Part shown: positions 7,433-16,726 of the stretch, one piece after another
Layout: every line of letters begins with the position of its first letter
How positions within the stretch are numbered: position 1 is the first letter of the stretch
Assembly (NCBI RefSeq): GCF_002091675.1
Contig: NZ_BDAE01000001.1
Location: 186,001-250,000 of the forward strand
Direction: 5' to 3'
DNA length: 64,000 nt
Source of the DNA: Pseudomonas luteola NBRC 103146
GTDB lineage: Bacteria > Pseudomonadota > Gammaproteobacteria > Pseudomonadales > Pseudomonadaceae
The notes under the pieces: generated by a model
Databases searched by the model: none
What the model saw: only the letters and a program-made list of their open reading frames with translations
What the model was told of the DNA's origin: nothing
Position numbers and translations under genes: made by a program

Positions 7433-9793
7433 GTGAACAAACCTCGTTTCAAGCCTTATAAATCACCCTCCGGTGGTTGGGGTTCGGCTTTCTCAGTCGC
7501 GAATATCCTGATCCGTGAAAAGTCGCCTGTCGGCTCCGGTCTTCTTCTACTCAAGCAAAACAAGCCGATCGAAGGCTTTGCCTGCGTCAGCTGCGCCTGG
7601 GCCAAACCTCACCCGGCCCGCCCTTTTGAGTTCTGCGAAAACGGGGCCAAGGCCACCGCCTGGGAAAACACCAGCAACCGCTGCGGACCTGATTTTTTCG
7701 CGCAACATACCGTAACGGAATTACTCAACTGGCGTGACTACGACCTAGAGCAACAGGGTCGACTTACTCATCCGCTGCGCTGGAACGCCGAGACGGACAG
7801 ATACGAGCCGATTCGCTGGGACGTTGCCTTTCGCGAGATTGGCGATGAGCTGAGGGCCATGGCCGATCCGAACGACGTGGTGTTCTACACCTCGGGCCGG
7901 GCGGCGCTGGAAACCTCCTACATGTTCCAGCTGTTTGCCCGTATGTATGGGACAAACAACCTGCCCGACAGCTCCAACATGTGTCACGAGAGCACCTCCA
8001 TCGCCCTTCCGGAAAGCATTGGTGTGCCGGTGGCCACTGTGACGCTTAACGACATGGAGAAAACCGACGGCCTGTTTTTCTTCGGTCAGAACGTCGGCAC
8101 CAGCAGTCCGCGCATGCTTCACCAGCTTGAAGAGGCGCGTCAGCGCGGCGCGCCTATCGTTACCTTCAACCCGATCCGCGAGCGCGGACTGGAGAAGTTT
8201 ACTAACCCGCAGTCCCCGACCGAGATGGCGACCGGCAAGGAAATCACCATCAGCACCCACTACAATCAGGTCGCCATTGGGGGTGATATTGCGGCCATGG
8301 CTGGGATGTGCAAAAAGCTGTTTGAGATGGACGACCAGGCGCGTGCCGCCGGGAAGCCACGCGTGTTGGATGTAGCGTTCATCGAACAGCACACTCACGG
8401 CCTGGAGGCCTTCGAAGCGAAGATCCGCCGTTACACCTGGGAAGAGTTGGAGCGCCGTTCCGGCCTTACCCGCAGTGCCATGGAGCTGGCGGCAATGGTC
8501 TATGCCCGCTGCGAGCGTGTCATTGGCGTGTATGGCATGGGGCTTACCCAGCACCGTCAGGGCGTAATGAACATCCAGATGCTCGTCAATTTGCTGTTGC
8601 TGCGCGGCAACATGGGCAAGGAAGGCGCCGGTATCCTGCCCGTCCGCGGCCACTCGAATGTGCAAGGGCAACGCACTGTCGGAATCACCGAGAAGGCCAG
8701 CCATGTCCCGGCAGAAAACCTCAAGAAGCAGTTCGGCTTCGAGGCGCCCCAGGATGACGGCATGAACACCGTCGAGGCGTGCGAAGGCATTGTCAGCGGT
8801 AAGGTAAAGGCCTTTATCGGCTTGGGCGGAAACTTTGTACGGGCCGTTCCGGAAACACTACTGATGGAGCCGGCCTGGCGCAAGCTCAGGCTTACCGTGC
8901 AGATTTCCACCAAGCTCAACCGTAACCATCTGGTGCACGGTAAGAAATCCTACATCCTGCCATGCCTGGGCCGTACGGAAATCGATGTGCAGGCCACCGG
9001 TGAACAGCGCCATACCACCGAAGACAGCACAGGGTGTATCCGGGCCTGGCGCGGCGTTGCCAAGCCGGCGGCGCCTAATCTGTTATCGGAGCCTGCCATC
9101 GTGGCGGCACTGGCCAAGGCGACACTAGAACCCAATCCCCGGCTCGACTGGGATGCCTGGGTCGCCGACTACAGTCTGATCCGTGACGCCATCGCCGAGA
9201 GCTATCCCGATATCTTCCATGACTTCAACGTGCGGATGCTGGAGCCTGGCGGTTTCCATCGTCCACTCGGTGCCTCCGAGCGCAAGTGGGCGACCGAGAC
9301 CGGCAAGGCCAACTTCATCACTCCTGACAAGCTCACACCCGATGACGACATCGAGCCTGATCTCAAAAAGCAGGGCGTGCTGCAGCTGATGACGCTGCGC
9401 AGTAACGACCAGTTCAACACCACTGTTTATGGCTACAGCGACCGCTTCCGCGGAGTCTATGGGACGCGGGCGGTCATCCTCATGAACCGTCGTGACATGG
9501 CCCGCCACGGGCTGGCCGAAGGCGACATGATCCAGGCCATTACTGCGGTGGACGATGGCGTACACCGGGAAGTCGGCCCACTCCGGGTGACGCCGTACGA
9601 CATCCCCGAGGGCTGTTGCGGTGGCTACTACCCCGAATGCAATCCGCTGATTCCGCTCTGGCATTACGCGGAGCGCAGCAAGGTGCCTGCCGCCAAGTCT
9701 ATTCCGATTCGGCTGCGCAAGGTGATCGCCGTGGTGAAGGATCGCAACGTCCCGTCCGAGCCGGCCTCACCGGCCGGGGTGGGCGCGGTGTAA
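7433..9793 (+). CDS. FdhF/YdeP-family molybdopterin oxidoreductase
   Basis: The GTG at 7433 is chosen because AAGGAG (7421-7426) lies 6 bp upstream. The 786-residue product matches the YdeP/CbbBc type. It has an N-terminal cysteine region (CVSCAW ... FC, about residues 44-62), a molybdopterin guanine dinucleotide domain with FFGQNVGTSSPRMLHQLEE near 215-234, the block GVYGMGLTQHRQGVMN near 365-380, and the C-terminal dinucleotide-binding domain (LMTLRSNDQFNTT, about 652-664). E. coli YdeP contributes to acid resistance; the substrate is not known. No partner electron-transfer subunit is adjacent, though some members act with a FdhD-type sulfurase elsewhere. Confidence 0.88.
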   Translation: MNKPRFKPYKSPSGGWGSAFSVANILIREKSPVGSGLLLLKQNKPIEGFACVSCAWAKPHPARPFEFCENGAKATAWENTSNRCGPDFFAQHTVTELLNWRDYDLEQQGRLTHPLRWNAETDRYEPIRWDVAFREIGDELRAMADPNDVVFYTSGRAALETSYMFQLFARMYGTNNLPDSSNMCHESTSIALPESIGVPVATVTLNDMEKTDGLFFFGQNVGTSSPRMLHQLEEARQRGAPIVTFNPIRERGLEKFTNPQSPTEMATGKEITISTHYNQVAIGGDIAAMAGMCKKLFEMDDQARAAGKPRVLDVAFIEQHTHGLEAFEAKIRRYTWEELERRSGLTRSAMELAAMVYARCERVIGVYGMGLTQHRQGVMNIQMLVNLLLLRGNMGKEGAGILPVRGHSNVQGQRTVGITEKASHVPAENLKKQFGFEAPQDDGMNTVEACEGIVSGKVKAFIGLGGNFVRAVPETLLMEPAWRKLRLTVQISTKLNRNHLVHGKKSYILPCLGRTEIDVQATGEQRHTTEDSTGCIRAWRGVAKPAAPNLLSEPAIVAALAKATLEPNPRLDWDAWVADYSLIRDAIAESYPDIFHDFNVRMLEPGGFHRPLGASERKWATETGKANFITPDKLTPDDDIEPDLKKQGVLQLMTLRSNDQFNTTVYGYSDRFRGVYGTRAVILMNRRDMARHGLAEGDMIQAITAVDDGVHREVGPLRVTPYDIPEGCCGGYYPECNPLIPLWHYAERSKVPAAKSIPIRLRKVIAVVKDRNVPSEPASPAGVGAV

Positions 9794-9798
9794 GCGGC

Positions 9799-9828
9799 CT
9801 GAGCCCTGGCGGTCCGGCCAGGGCTCAG
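9799..9828. terminator. Convergent terminator hairpin
   Basis: A perfect 12-bp stem, CTGAGCCCTGGC with GCCAGGGCTCAG, around a 6-nt loop separates the oxidoreductase gene from the DUF2905 gene, whose stop it overlaps. It can serve both strands, though there is no U tract. Confidence 0.6.
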
Positions 9829-10025
9829 CGATTAATCAGCCACAGCACGATGGATACCACCGCACTGATCAGGATCATGGTGGTGATAGGGAAAAAGAAC
9901 GAGACGTTCTCCCGTTTGACGACGATATCGCCCGGTAGATGACCCAGCGGTAGCCGTCCGATCCAGGGCCATAGCAGGCCAACGGCAACTATCAGCAGAC
10001 CTATGACGATCAGGGTACGAGACAT
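9825..10025 (-). CDS. DUF2905 family small membrane protein
   Basis: The 66-residue protein has two membrane segments (about 3-20 and 44-62) with a loop containing LGHLPGDI and RENVSFFFP. That GDI ... FFFP pattern is the signature of DUF2905. The start is placed at the ATG at 10025; an upstream alternative at 10049 would overlap the start of the MscS gene. The function of the family is unknown. It is head to head with the MscS-type gene with only 22 bp between the start codons. Confidence 0.82.
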   Translation of the reverse strand: MSRTLIVIGLLIVAVGLLWPWIGRLPLGHLPGDIVVKRENVSFFFPITTMILISAVVSIVLWLINR

Positions 10026-10047
10026 ATCATCATCCGATTCGAGAGCC

Positions 10048-12711
10048 ATGCCTAAACAGATTTCGCGAGTGTGCCTTGCGTTCCTTTTAATCCTTTCTCT
10101 AGGCCACGCCCTGGCGGCCGATCAATCCGCCACGGGTGATGAAACCATTTCTCCAAGCGATGCTCGCCGCGCCGTTAGCGTACTGCAGGATGAACAGCAG
10201 CGCGCCGAGGCGGTGCGGGCCCTCAAGGCGATTGCCGACACGGCCCCAGCCAAGGACGCCGATGCAGCGAAGTCCGATGATCAATCAACGGACGATACTG
10301 CTGCCGATACCGCGGCCCCTGCCGAAGCACCTGCTGCCGTGGCGATCGAAGCGAACGGTTTGATTGCCAGAACGCTCCGTCAGGTCAGTCGGTGGGGTGA
10401 TGGGCTGGAAGATCAGCTTCACCAGATCAAACAGGCCGCCCTGGCGTTCCCGGTGTGGTTACGAACCCATTCCGCCAGTGGCCAGGGCAAGCATATCCTG
10501 AGCGAGGCGCTGGTCGATCTAACCATTGTTTTCGGCGTAGGCCTCGCCCTTGAATGGGGGTTGCGCTACCTGTTGGGCAGACCCCGCCGCGCCTTGATCC
10601 AGCATGCTGAGGAAGCAGACGAACGCGCCCGACGCGAGCAGGCCGAGCGGGATGAAAGGCAACGACTGGCTCAGGCCCAGGCCAGGGCGCGGGCCGAGCG
10701 GGAACAGGCCGAGCAGGCAGCTGCCGTTAATGCTGCCGAGGTGGGCGGCATTCGCCCGGCCAGCGAAGAAGTGGCGCTGGTACAGACGACGCGTGATGGT
10801 GTCGAGCAGATCGAGGCCGTACCGGTCGGTGCGACAAATGCCGCCAAGGGTGGCCCCGCCAGTACCGCCTCCGGCTCTACAACCCAATCCCAACAGCAGG
10901 CGACTGCTGATGCCGCTACGCATGAGACAGCTGCTTCACCCCGGCATACCGCCATGCCGGGCGAGCATTGGAGTACCCTGCGTCACCTGCCCTATGCACT
11001 GGGCTCGCTAATTTTTGATCTGTTACCGCTGGCGTTATTCTTTGGTGCAGCGGCGCTGATCATGCGGGCGCTGTCGGGTGATGAACAGAGCGTCATGACG
11101 GTTGTTCAGGGCTTCGTGGGCGCCTACGTTACAGTGCGCGTCTGCATGGCCGTGGTTCGCCTGCTGATCTCGCCGATAGGCCACGGGATGCGCATCATCC
11201 GCGTCAGAACCGATATCGCCCGGACTCTGGAAACCTGGATACGGTTCACCGTTGTGCTGGCGGCGTTCGGTATCGCCCTGGCTGAGGCAGTCGAGGCGCT
11301 GGGCGCAGGCCGGGCGGGCCATCTGGCAATCGTCAAACTGTTCTCGCTGCTGGTTCACCTCTGTCTGGTCGTGCTTATCTTCAAGGTCCGCAAGCCGGTC
11401 GGTGCGTTGATCGAAGCACCTGCCGAGGCAACCGGGCCGGTGGCCGCCCTGCGTAACTGGCTGGCGCTCGTCTGGGCCTTCTTTGCTGCAGCATTCGTTA
11501 TCGGGCTGTGGGTGGTGTGGGCGCTGGGTGTCGAGAACGGCTTTCCCAAGCTGATCAACTTTATTGCCCTATCGGGGGCGGTGGTCATTGCAGCGCGGCT
11601 GCTGGCGATCCTCGTCCTGGGCGCAGTAGGGCGTGCTTTTCAACCCAAGACCGACGCGCCTTCAGATGAGAGCAATACGCCTGCCTCGTCTGTACGCAGC
11701 CGCTTGGCTGATCGTTATTACCCGCTTGCCCGCCGGTTGATCACCGCGACTATCACCGTGTGCACCGTCATTGTCCTGTTTCAGCTCTGGGGCCTTGACG
11801 CGCTGAGCTGGTTTGCCAGTGGCACCATAGGGCGCAGTCTGCTTTCTGCCGTATTGACGATCCTGGTGGCGGCTCTTGTGGCGATTGTTGTCTGGGAGTC
11901 GGCCAACGCCTCGGTACAGCGGCGTCTGACGCGGTGGACAAACGAGGGGGATCTGGTCCGGGCTGCGCGCCTGCGTACGCTCCTGCCCATGCTACGCAGC
12001 TTCCTGCTCATCATTATCGTGCTGGTGGTCGGCCTTACAGCACTCAGCCAGATCGGTATCAACACCACGCCGCTGCTGGCTGGTGCCAGTATTATCGGTG
12101 TGGCTGTCGGTTTCGGCTCGCAGAAACTGGTGCAGGACTTCATTACCGGTATCTTCCTGCTGATGGAAAACGCCATGCAGGTGGGGGACTGGGTCACCGT
12201 GGCAGGCGTCTCCGGTACGGTAGAGTACCTGTCGATTCGGACGGTACGTATCCGGGCCGGTGACGGTTCGCTGCATATCGTGCCGTTCAGCTCAGTCTCC
12301 ACGGTCAACAATATCAACCGTGGAATCGGCAATGCGTCCATTCGTATCAACGTGGGCTACAACACCGACATCGATCAGGTCTTTGACGAGTTGAAAGCTA
12401 TCGGTGCGGAAATGCGACAGGACCCGGCCTTCAAGGATCTGATCATCAATGATCTGGAGGTCTGGGGGGTGGACGCGGTCGACGGCTCTATGGTGACGGT
12501 ATTGGGTCAGATGCGGTGTATCGACAAGGGCCGCTGGGGTGTGCAGCGCGAAACCAACCGCCGCATCCTCAAGCGCTTCCGCGAGCTGGGTATCACCATT
12601 GCCGACCCACGTACCTATCTGGTCATGCCAAGCGAGACTGCTGCCACGGATCGGTCGCCCCTGCCACACGGTAACCATCTGCCCAGCAACCAGCCAAGCC
12701 CCGACGCCTGA
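10048..12711 (+). CDS. Large MscS-family mechanosensitive channel (YbiO-like)
   Basis: The start is put at the ATG at 10048 because it begins a signal peptide, MPKQISRVCLAFLLILSLGHALA. The 887-residue protein has a periplasmic, Ala/Asp-rich N-terminal part. A highly charged Arg/Glu/Gln stretch (about 188-230) follows the first membrane helix and looks like a coiled coil. Several membrane helices follow (about 320-640). The MscS pore and beta domain are at the C-terminal end, with GASIIGVAVGFGSQKLVQD near 685-703. It is larger than E. coli YbiO (about 740). Such channels release osmolytes on hypo-osmotic shock. Two hairpins follow the gene. Confidence 0.88.
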   Translation: MPKQISRVCLAFLLILSLGHALAADQSATGDETISPSDARRAVSVLQDEQQRAEAVRALKAIADTAPAKDADAAKSDDQSTDDTAADTAAPAEAPAAVAIEANGLIARTLRQVSRWGDGLEDQLHQIKQAALAFPVWLRTHSASGQGKHILSEALVDLTIVFGVGLALEWGLRYLLGRPRRALIQHAEEADERARREQAERDERQRLAQAQARARAEREQAEQAAAVNAAEVGGIRPASEEVALVQTTRDGVEQIEAVPVGATNAAKGGPASTASGSTTQSQQQATADAATHETAASPRHTAMPGEHWSTLRHLPYALGSLIFDLLPLALFFGAAALIMRALSGDEQSVMTVVQGFVGAYVTVRVCMAVVRLLISPIGHGMRIIRVRTDIARTLETWIRFTVVLAAFGIALAEAVEALGAGRAGHLAIVKLFSLLVHLCLVVLIFKVRKPVGALIEAPAEATGPVAALRNWLALVWAFFAAAFVIGLWVVWALGVENGFPKLINFIALSGAVVIAARLLAILVLGAVGRAFQPKTDAPSDESNTPASSVRSRLADRYYPLARRLITATITVCTVIVLFQLWGLDALSWFASGTIGRSLLSAVLTILVAALVAIVVWESANASVQRRLTRWTNEGDLVRAARLRTLLPMLRSFLLIIIVLVVGLTALSQIGINTTPLLAGASIIGVAVGFGSQKLVQDFITGIFLLMENAMQVGDWVTVAGVSGTVEYLSIRTVRIRAGDGSLHIVPFSSVSTVNNINRGIGNASIRINVGYNTDIDQVFDELKAIGAEMRQDPAFKDLIINDLEVWGVDAVDGSMVTVLGQMRCIDKGRWGVQRETNRRILKRFRELGITIADPRTYLVMPSETAATDRSPLPHGNHLPSNQPSPDA

Positions 12712-12765
12712 GGGCTTGGCTGATAGGAAGAAGAGCGCTGTGCTCCGGCAAAGCGCTCTTCTTCC
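12692..12765. terminator. Tandem hairpins between mscS-type gene and carbonic anhydrase gene
   Basis: AGCCAAGCCC (12692-12701) pairs with GGGCTTGGCT (12712-12721), with the stop codon in the loop. A second perfect stem, GGAAGAAGAGCGCT (12726-12739) with AGCGCTCTTCTTCC (12752-12765), follows at once. The genes are convergent, so these are probably bidirectional terminators, although U tracts are poor. Confidence 0.55.
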
Positions 12766-12792
12766 CAACCGTAAATCCGTTGCCGCCGTGGC

Positions 12793-13344
12793 TCAGGCGT
12801 CGTCTTGGTCGTAGCCCTCGGCGAGGTGTTGATCCTTCAACTTCACGTAGTTGGCTGCGCTGTACTCAAAGAAGCTACGCTCCTTTTCCGTGAGCGGGCG
12901 CGCCTGCTTGACCGGGCTGCCTACATACAAGAACCCGCTTTCCAATGTCTTGCCTGGCGGCACCAGACTACCGGCACCGATGATCACCTGACTCTCCACC
13001 ACGGCCCCGTCCATGACGATGCTGCCCATCCCCACCAGGACCTGATTGCCGATGGTGCAGCCATGCAGAGTGACCTTGTGGCCGACCGTCACATCATCGC
13101 CTACGATCAGAGGATAGCCGTCCGGGTTGTATGGGCCGGCGTGGGTGATGTGCAGCACGCTGCCGTCCTGAATGCTGGTACGGGCACCGATGCGGACACG
13201 GTGCATGTCGCCGCGAATCACGGTCAGCGGCCAGACGGAGCTGTCTGCGCCCAGCTCCACGTCACCGATGACCACGGCGGTGGCGTCCACAAAAGCGCAT
13301 TCGCCCAGGACGGGCGTTTTATTCTGGTAAGTGCGAATGGTCAC
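12793..13344 (-). CDS. Gamma-class carbonic anhydrase family protein (YrdA-like)
   Basis: The product has 183 residues, normal for the YrdA/PaaY group, and starts at a GTG with AAAGG about 9 bp upstream. Repeated hexapeptides ([LIV]-G-x4, for example DVELGADSSVWP and VVIGDVEL) predict a left-handed beta helix. The zinc-ligand histidines are visible in VLHITHAG and TVGHKVTLHG (about 86-115), with RGDMHRVRIG before them. The family forms trimers and includes carbonic anhydrases, but many members have weak or no measured activity, so the reaction is not certain. Confidence 0.88.
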   Translation of the reverse strand: MTIRTYQNKTPVLGECAFVDATAVVIGDVELGADSSVWPLTVIRGDMHRVRIGARTSIQDGSVLHITHAGPYNPDGYPLIVGDDVTVGHKVTLHGCTIGNQVLVGMGSIVMDGAVVESQVIIGAGSLVPPGKTLESGFLYVGSPVKQARPLTEKERSFFEYSAANYVKLKDQHLAEGYDQDDA

Positions 13345-13525
13345 GATAGATACCTTTTCTAATCAGGCGAGCCTTGAGTCTGGTTAAGATGGGCTCCATA
13401 TAGTCTTCTTTGAGAGCCTTTCGTTGACTGGGCAAAGCCGGCCAATGCGTCCTTTGAGGCAGCATAGCCGTATCCCGGTCGGCGTGGGGCTCAAGCTACC
13501 CGTATATATCCTTGAGGGGAACACC

Positions 13526-15577
13526 GTGAGCGCCAGCAATCCTCTGTTACAGCCCTACGATCTGCCACCCTATTCCGCGATCAAGCCTGAATTTGTCGAG
13601 CCGGCCATTGATCAGATCCTGGCAGACAACCGCGCCGCCATTGCCGAGCTGCTGAAGACCCAAAAGGAAAACCCGACCTGGCAAGGTCTGGTCGTGGCGT
13701 TCGACGAGCTGAACGACCGCTTGGGCCATGCATGGAGCCCGGTTACTCATCTTAATGCCGTGTGTAACAATCCTGAGCTGCGTACGGCCTATGAGGCCTG
13801 CCTGCCTAAGCTTTCTGCTTACTCCACGGAGACCGGGCAGAACAAGGACCTTTTTGAGGCCTACCGGAAACTGTCTGAAAGCGAAGAGGCCAAGGGCTTC
13901 GACGCTGCTCAGAAGAGGATTCTCGACAACGCTCTGCGTGATTTCCGTTTATCGGGTATCGATCTGCCGCCTGAACAGCAGAAGCGCTACGGCGAGATCC
14001 AGTCGCGCAAGTCCGAGCTGTCCAGCAAGTTTTCCAACCAATTGTTGGATGCTACCCAGGCGTGGACCAAGCATGTGACTGACGAATCTGCTTTGGAGGG
14101 TCTGCCAGATTCCGCCAAGGCCCAGATAGCTGCTGCGGCCCAGGCCAAGGGGCTGGAAGGCTGGCTGATCAACCTCGAATTCCCAAGCTACTACGCGGTG
14201 ATGACTTACGCCGATGACCGCGCTCTCCGCGAGGAAGTCTATGCGGCCTATTGCACCCGCGCCTCTGACCAGGGTCCCAACGCTGGACAATTCAACAACG
14301 GTCCGGTGATGGAAGAGATCCTCGACCTGCGCCAAGAGCTGGCGCGCCTGCTGGGCTATGCTAATTATGCCGAGCTGTCCCTGGCGACCAAGATGGCTGA
14401 ATCCAGCGAGCAGGTCCTGAATTTCCTGCGTGATCTGGCCCAGCGCAGCAAACCTTTTGCCCAGCGTGATCTGGATCAGCTCAAGGCCTTTGCTGCTGAG
14501 CAGGGCGTAACTGATCTCAAGAGCTGGGACACCGGCTACTTCGCCGAGAAGCTGCGCCAGGCCCGCTATTCGCTTTCCCAGGAAGAGCTACGCGCCTACT
14601 TCCCGGTCGACAAGGTACTGTCCGGTCTCTTCACTGTGGTGCAAAAGCTTTACGGTATCGAGATCAGCGAGATCACGGATGGCTTCGACAAATGGCACCC
14701 GGACGTCCGTCTGTTCGAAATCACCGAAAACGGTAAGCACGTTGGCCGTTTCTTCTTCGACCTCTACGCCCGCGCCAACAAGCGTGGCGGTGCCTGGATG
14801 GACGGTGCTCGTGACAAGCGTCGCAATGCCCAGGGCGAGCTGATCAACCCGATCGCCTACCTTGTCTGCAACTTTACCCCGGCCAGCGGTGGCAAGCCTG
14901 CCCTGCTAACCCATGATGAAGTGACCACCCTGTTCCACGAATTTGGTCATGGCCTGCATCATCTGTTGACCCGCATCGAGCATGCAGGTGTTTCCGGCAT
15001 CAACGGCGTGGCATGGGATGCGGTCGAGCTGCCGAGCCAGTTCATGGAAAACTGGTGCTGGGAACCGGAAGGTCTGGCGCTGATTTCCGGCCATTACGAG
15101 ACCGGCGAGCCACTGCCCCAGGAGCTCCTAGACAAGATGCTGGCTGCGAAAAACTTCCAGTCTGGACTGATGATGGTGCGTCAGCTGGAGTTCTCGCTCT
15201 TCGACTTCGAGCTGCATGCCACCCACGGCGATGGCCGTAGCGTACTCGACGTGCTGGAATCCATCCGCGATGAAGTTTCGGTTATGCGTCCGCCGGCCTA
15301 CAACCGCTTCGCCAATAGCTTTGCCCACATCTTTGCTGGCGGTTATGCCGCGGGGTACTACAGCTACAAGTGGGCGGAAGTCCTATCAGCTGATGCCTTC
15401 TCCAAGTTCGAGGAAGAAGGCGTGTTCAATGCTGAAACCGGCCGCGCCTTCCGTGAGGCCGTCCTGGCTCGTGGTGGTTCGCTTGAGCCGATGGTGCTGT
15501 TCGTGGACTTCCGCGGCCGTGAGCCCAGCATCGACGCGCTGCTACGCCACTCCGGTCTTACCGAGGAGGCTGCATGA
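13526..15577 (+). CDS. prlC: Oligopeptidase A (M3 zinc metallopeptidase)
   Basis: GTG at 13526 is chosen as the start: it has GAGGGG about 7 bp upstream and gives 683 residues, matching E. coli PrlC (680). A start at 13424 would add 34 residues without family support. The zinc motif HEFGH is at about 471-475, and the M3 signature continues with GLHHLLTRIEHAG. The enzyme degrades short peptides in the cytoplasm, including signal peptide fragments. It overlaps the next gene by 4 bp (ATGA), so prlC, the zinc ribbon gene and the DUF1835 gene form one operon. Confidence 0.95.
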   Translation: MSASNPLLQPYDLPPYSAIKPEFVEPAIDQILADNRAAIAELLKTQKENPTWQGLVVAFDELNDRLGHAWSPVTHLNAVCNNPELRTAYEACLPKLSAYSTETGQNKDLFEAYRKLSESEEAKGFDAAQKRILDNALRDFRLSGIDLPPEQQKRYGEIQSRKSELSSKFSNQLLDATQAWTKHVTDESALEGLPDSAKAQIAAAAQAKGLEGWLINLEFPSYYAVMTYADDRALREEVYAAYCTRASDQGPNAGQFNNGPVMEEILDLRQELARLLGYANYAELSLATKMAESSEQVLNFLRDLAQRSKPFAQRDLDQLKAFAAEQGVTDLKSWDTGYFAEKLRQARYSLSQEELRAYFPVDKVLSGLFTVVQKLYGIEISEITDGFDKWHPDVRLFEITENGKHVGRFFFDLYARANKRGGAWMDGARDKRRNAQGELINPIAYLVCNFTPASGGKPALLTHDEVTTLFHEFGHGLHHLLTRIEHAGVSGINGVAWDAVELPSQFMENWCWEPEGLALISGHYETGEPLPQELLDKMLAAKNFQSGLMMVRQLEFSLFDFELHATHGDGRSVLDVLESIRDEVSVMRPPAYNRFANSFAHIFAGGYAAGYYSYKWAEVLSADAFSKFEEEGVFNAETGRAFREAVLARGGSLEPMVLFVDFRGREPSIDALLRHSGLTEEAA

Positions 15578-15846
15578 GCGGACCGGTAAAACGCTTCATC
15601 GCCGGGGCCGTGTGCCCCGCCTGCCAATCGGTAGACACGATGAAGATGTGGAATGAGGATGGCGTACCGCACCGCGAGTGCGCCTCCTGCGGCTATGGGG
15701 ATACGCTGGACGAGCGCGGCAATTCGGTTCCCAAGGAATTGCCTACGCGCGTCAATGCGCCCAAGCAGCTAAAGCCTGCCACGGCTCAGGTCAAGGTGGC
15801 TCAGTTCTTCCCGAATCCCAAGCTCAAGAAGGACAAGCCTGACTGA
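15574..15846 (+). CDS. YheV-like zinc ribbon protein
   Basis: The 90-residue protein has two CxxC pairs, CPAC (about 14-17) and CASC (about 36-39), that would hold a zinc ion, and a basic Lys-rich tail (NPKLKKDKPD). This matches the YheV family, which is often encoded right after prlC. Its role is unknown. Its start overlaps the prlC stop by 4 bp and its own stop shares a base with the next start. Confidence 0.85.
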   Translation: MSGPVKRFIAGAVCPACQSVDTMKMWNEDGVPHRECASCGYGDTLDERGNSVPKELPTRVNAPKQLKPATAQVKVAQFFPNPKLKKDKPD

Positions 15847-16619
15847 TGTGGCACGTTGTCTGTGGTGATGTCGCGGCTAAAGGTGTCCGTCAGGTGATTG
15901 ATACCGAGGCCACTTCATTGCTACGGATAATGCGTGACGATCTGGCCGTAGGGCCGCTGGTAGATGTACACCAGCCGCCCTGCCCGGTTCGGTCGGCCTT
16001 CTGGGAGGCCGTCTGGCCAGACGATGTTCCCGCTCCCGACTTTTCCCGCCAACTGGCGGACGATGCCACGTGGCTTGAGCATGCAGCACAAGGCAATCGC
16101 CCCATTACTGTCTGGCACGGCGACAGTGCCTCTGAGCAGCTTCTGTTCTGTCGTATCGCTGCCGCTCTGCACGATGCGCCTGTTGCGCTATACAGTGTTC
16201 CATGTGGAACACATCGTAGCGATGTACAGACTCGCCGTGCGGTTGGTCAATGTTCACTTGAGTTATTGAAGAAGCTGTATAGCCCTGCCCTGATCCTGCC
16301 TGAGCAGCAACAGGAGCTGGCCAGAGCCTGGCATGAGGCAGTCGAAGCCAAAGCTGATATCAGGCAATGGTTAGGCGGTACGTTTCGGTACAGCGGCTAC
16401 GAAACGGTGGACACTATCCTCCTCCAGCATTGCACGCCAGAATGGCAACCGCTCGCACGAGTGATAGCCGAAGTCATGGTACGCAGCGAAGGATTTTTCG
16501 CGACAGATACTTTTCTAGGCTGGCGTGCCCGCGATTTGGCTCATAGAGGCCTCCTTGTTTTGCAAGGGCCTGAAAAGGGGCATTACTCCCAGCAAATGGT
16601 CTGCCTGCCAACGGTCTGA
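15846..16619 (+). CDS. DUF1835 domain-containing protein
   Basis: The 257-residue protein opens with MWHVVCGDVAAKGVRQV and carries DDLAVGPLVDV near residues 31-41, which is the usual start of a DUF1835 domain. The C-terminal half (about 130-250) contains blocks typical of its partner domain, such as YSGYETVDTILLQHC and LGWRARDLAHRGLLVLQG. The function of the family is not known. It is the last gene of the prlC operon, overlapping the zinc ribbon gene by one base. Confidence 0.78.
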   Translation: MWHVVCGDVAAKGVRQVIDTEATSLLRIMRDDLAVGPLVDVHQPPCPVRSAFWEAVWPDDVPAPDFSRQLADDATWLEHAAQGNRPITVWHGDSASEQLLFCRIAAALHDAPVALYSVPCGTHRSDVQTRRAVGQCSLELLKKLYSPALILPEQQQELARAWHEAVEAKADIRQWLGGTFRYSGYETVDTILLQHCTPEWQPLARVIAEVMVRSEGFFATDTFLGWRARDLAHRGLLVLQGPEKGHYSQQMVCLPTV

Positions 16620-16726
16620 ACAATGACAGGCACAGGCCGGTCTTATCATGGCCTTCTGCCCTGATCTTCTGAATTTAACCGCAACGCAAGCGTCGAAGGG
16701 ATACGCATTCGACCTGGAGGGAATCT

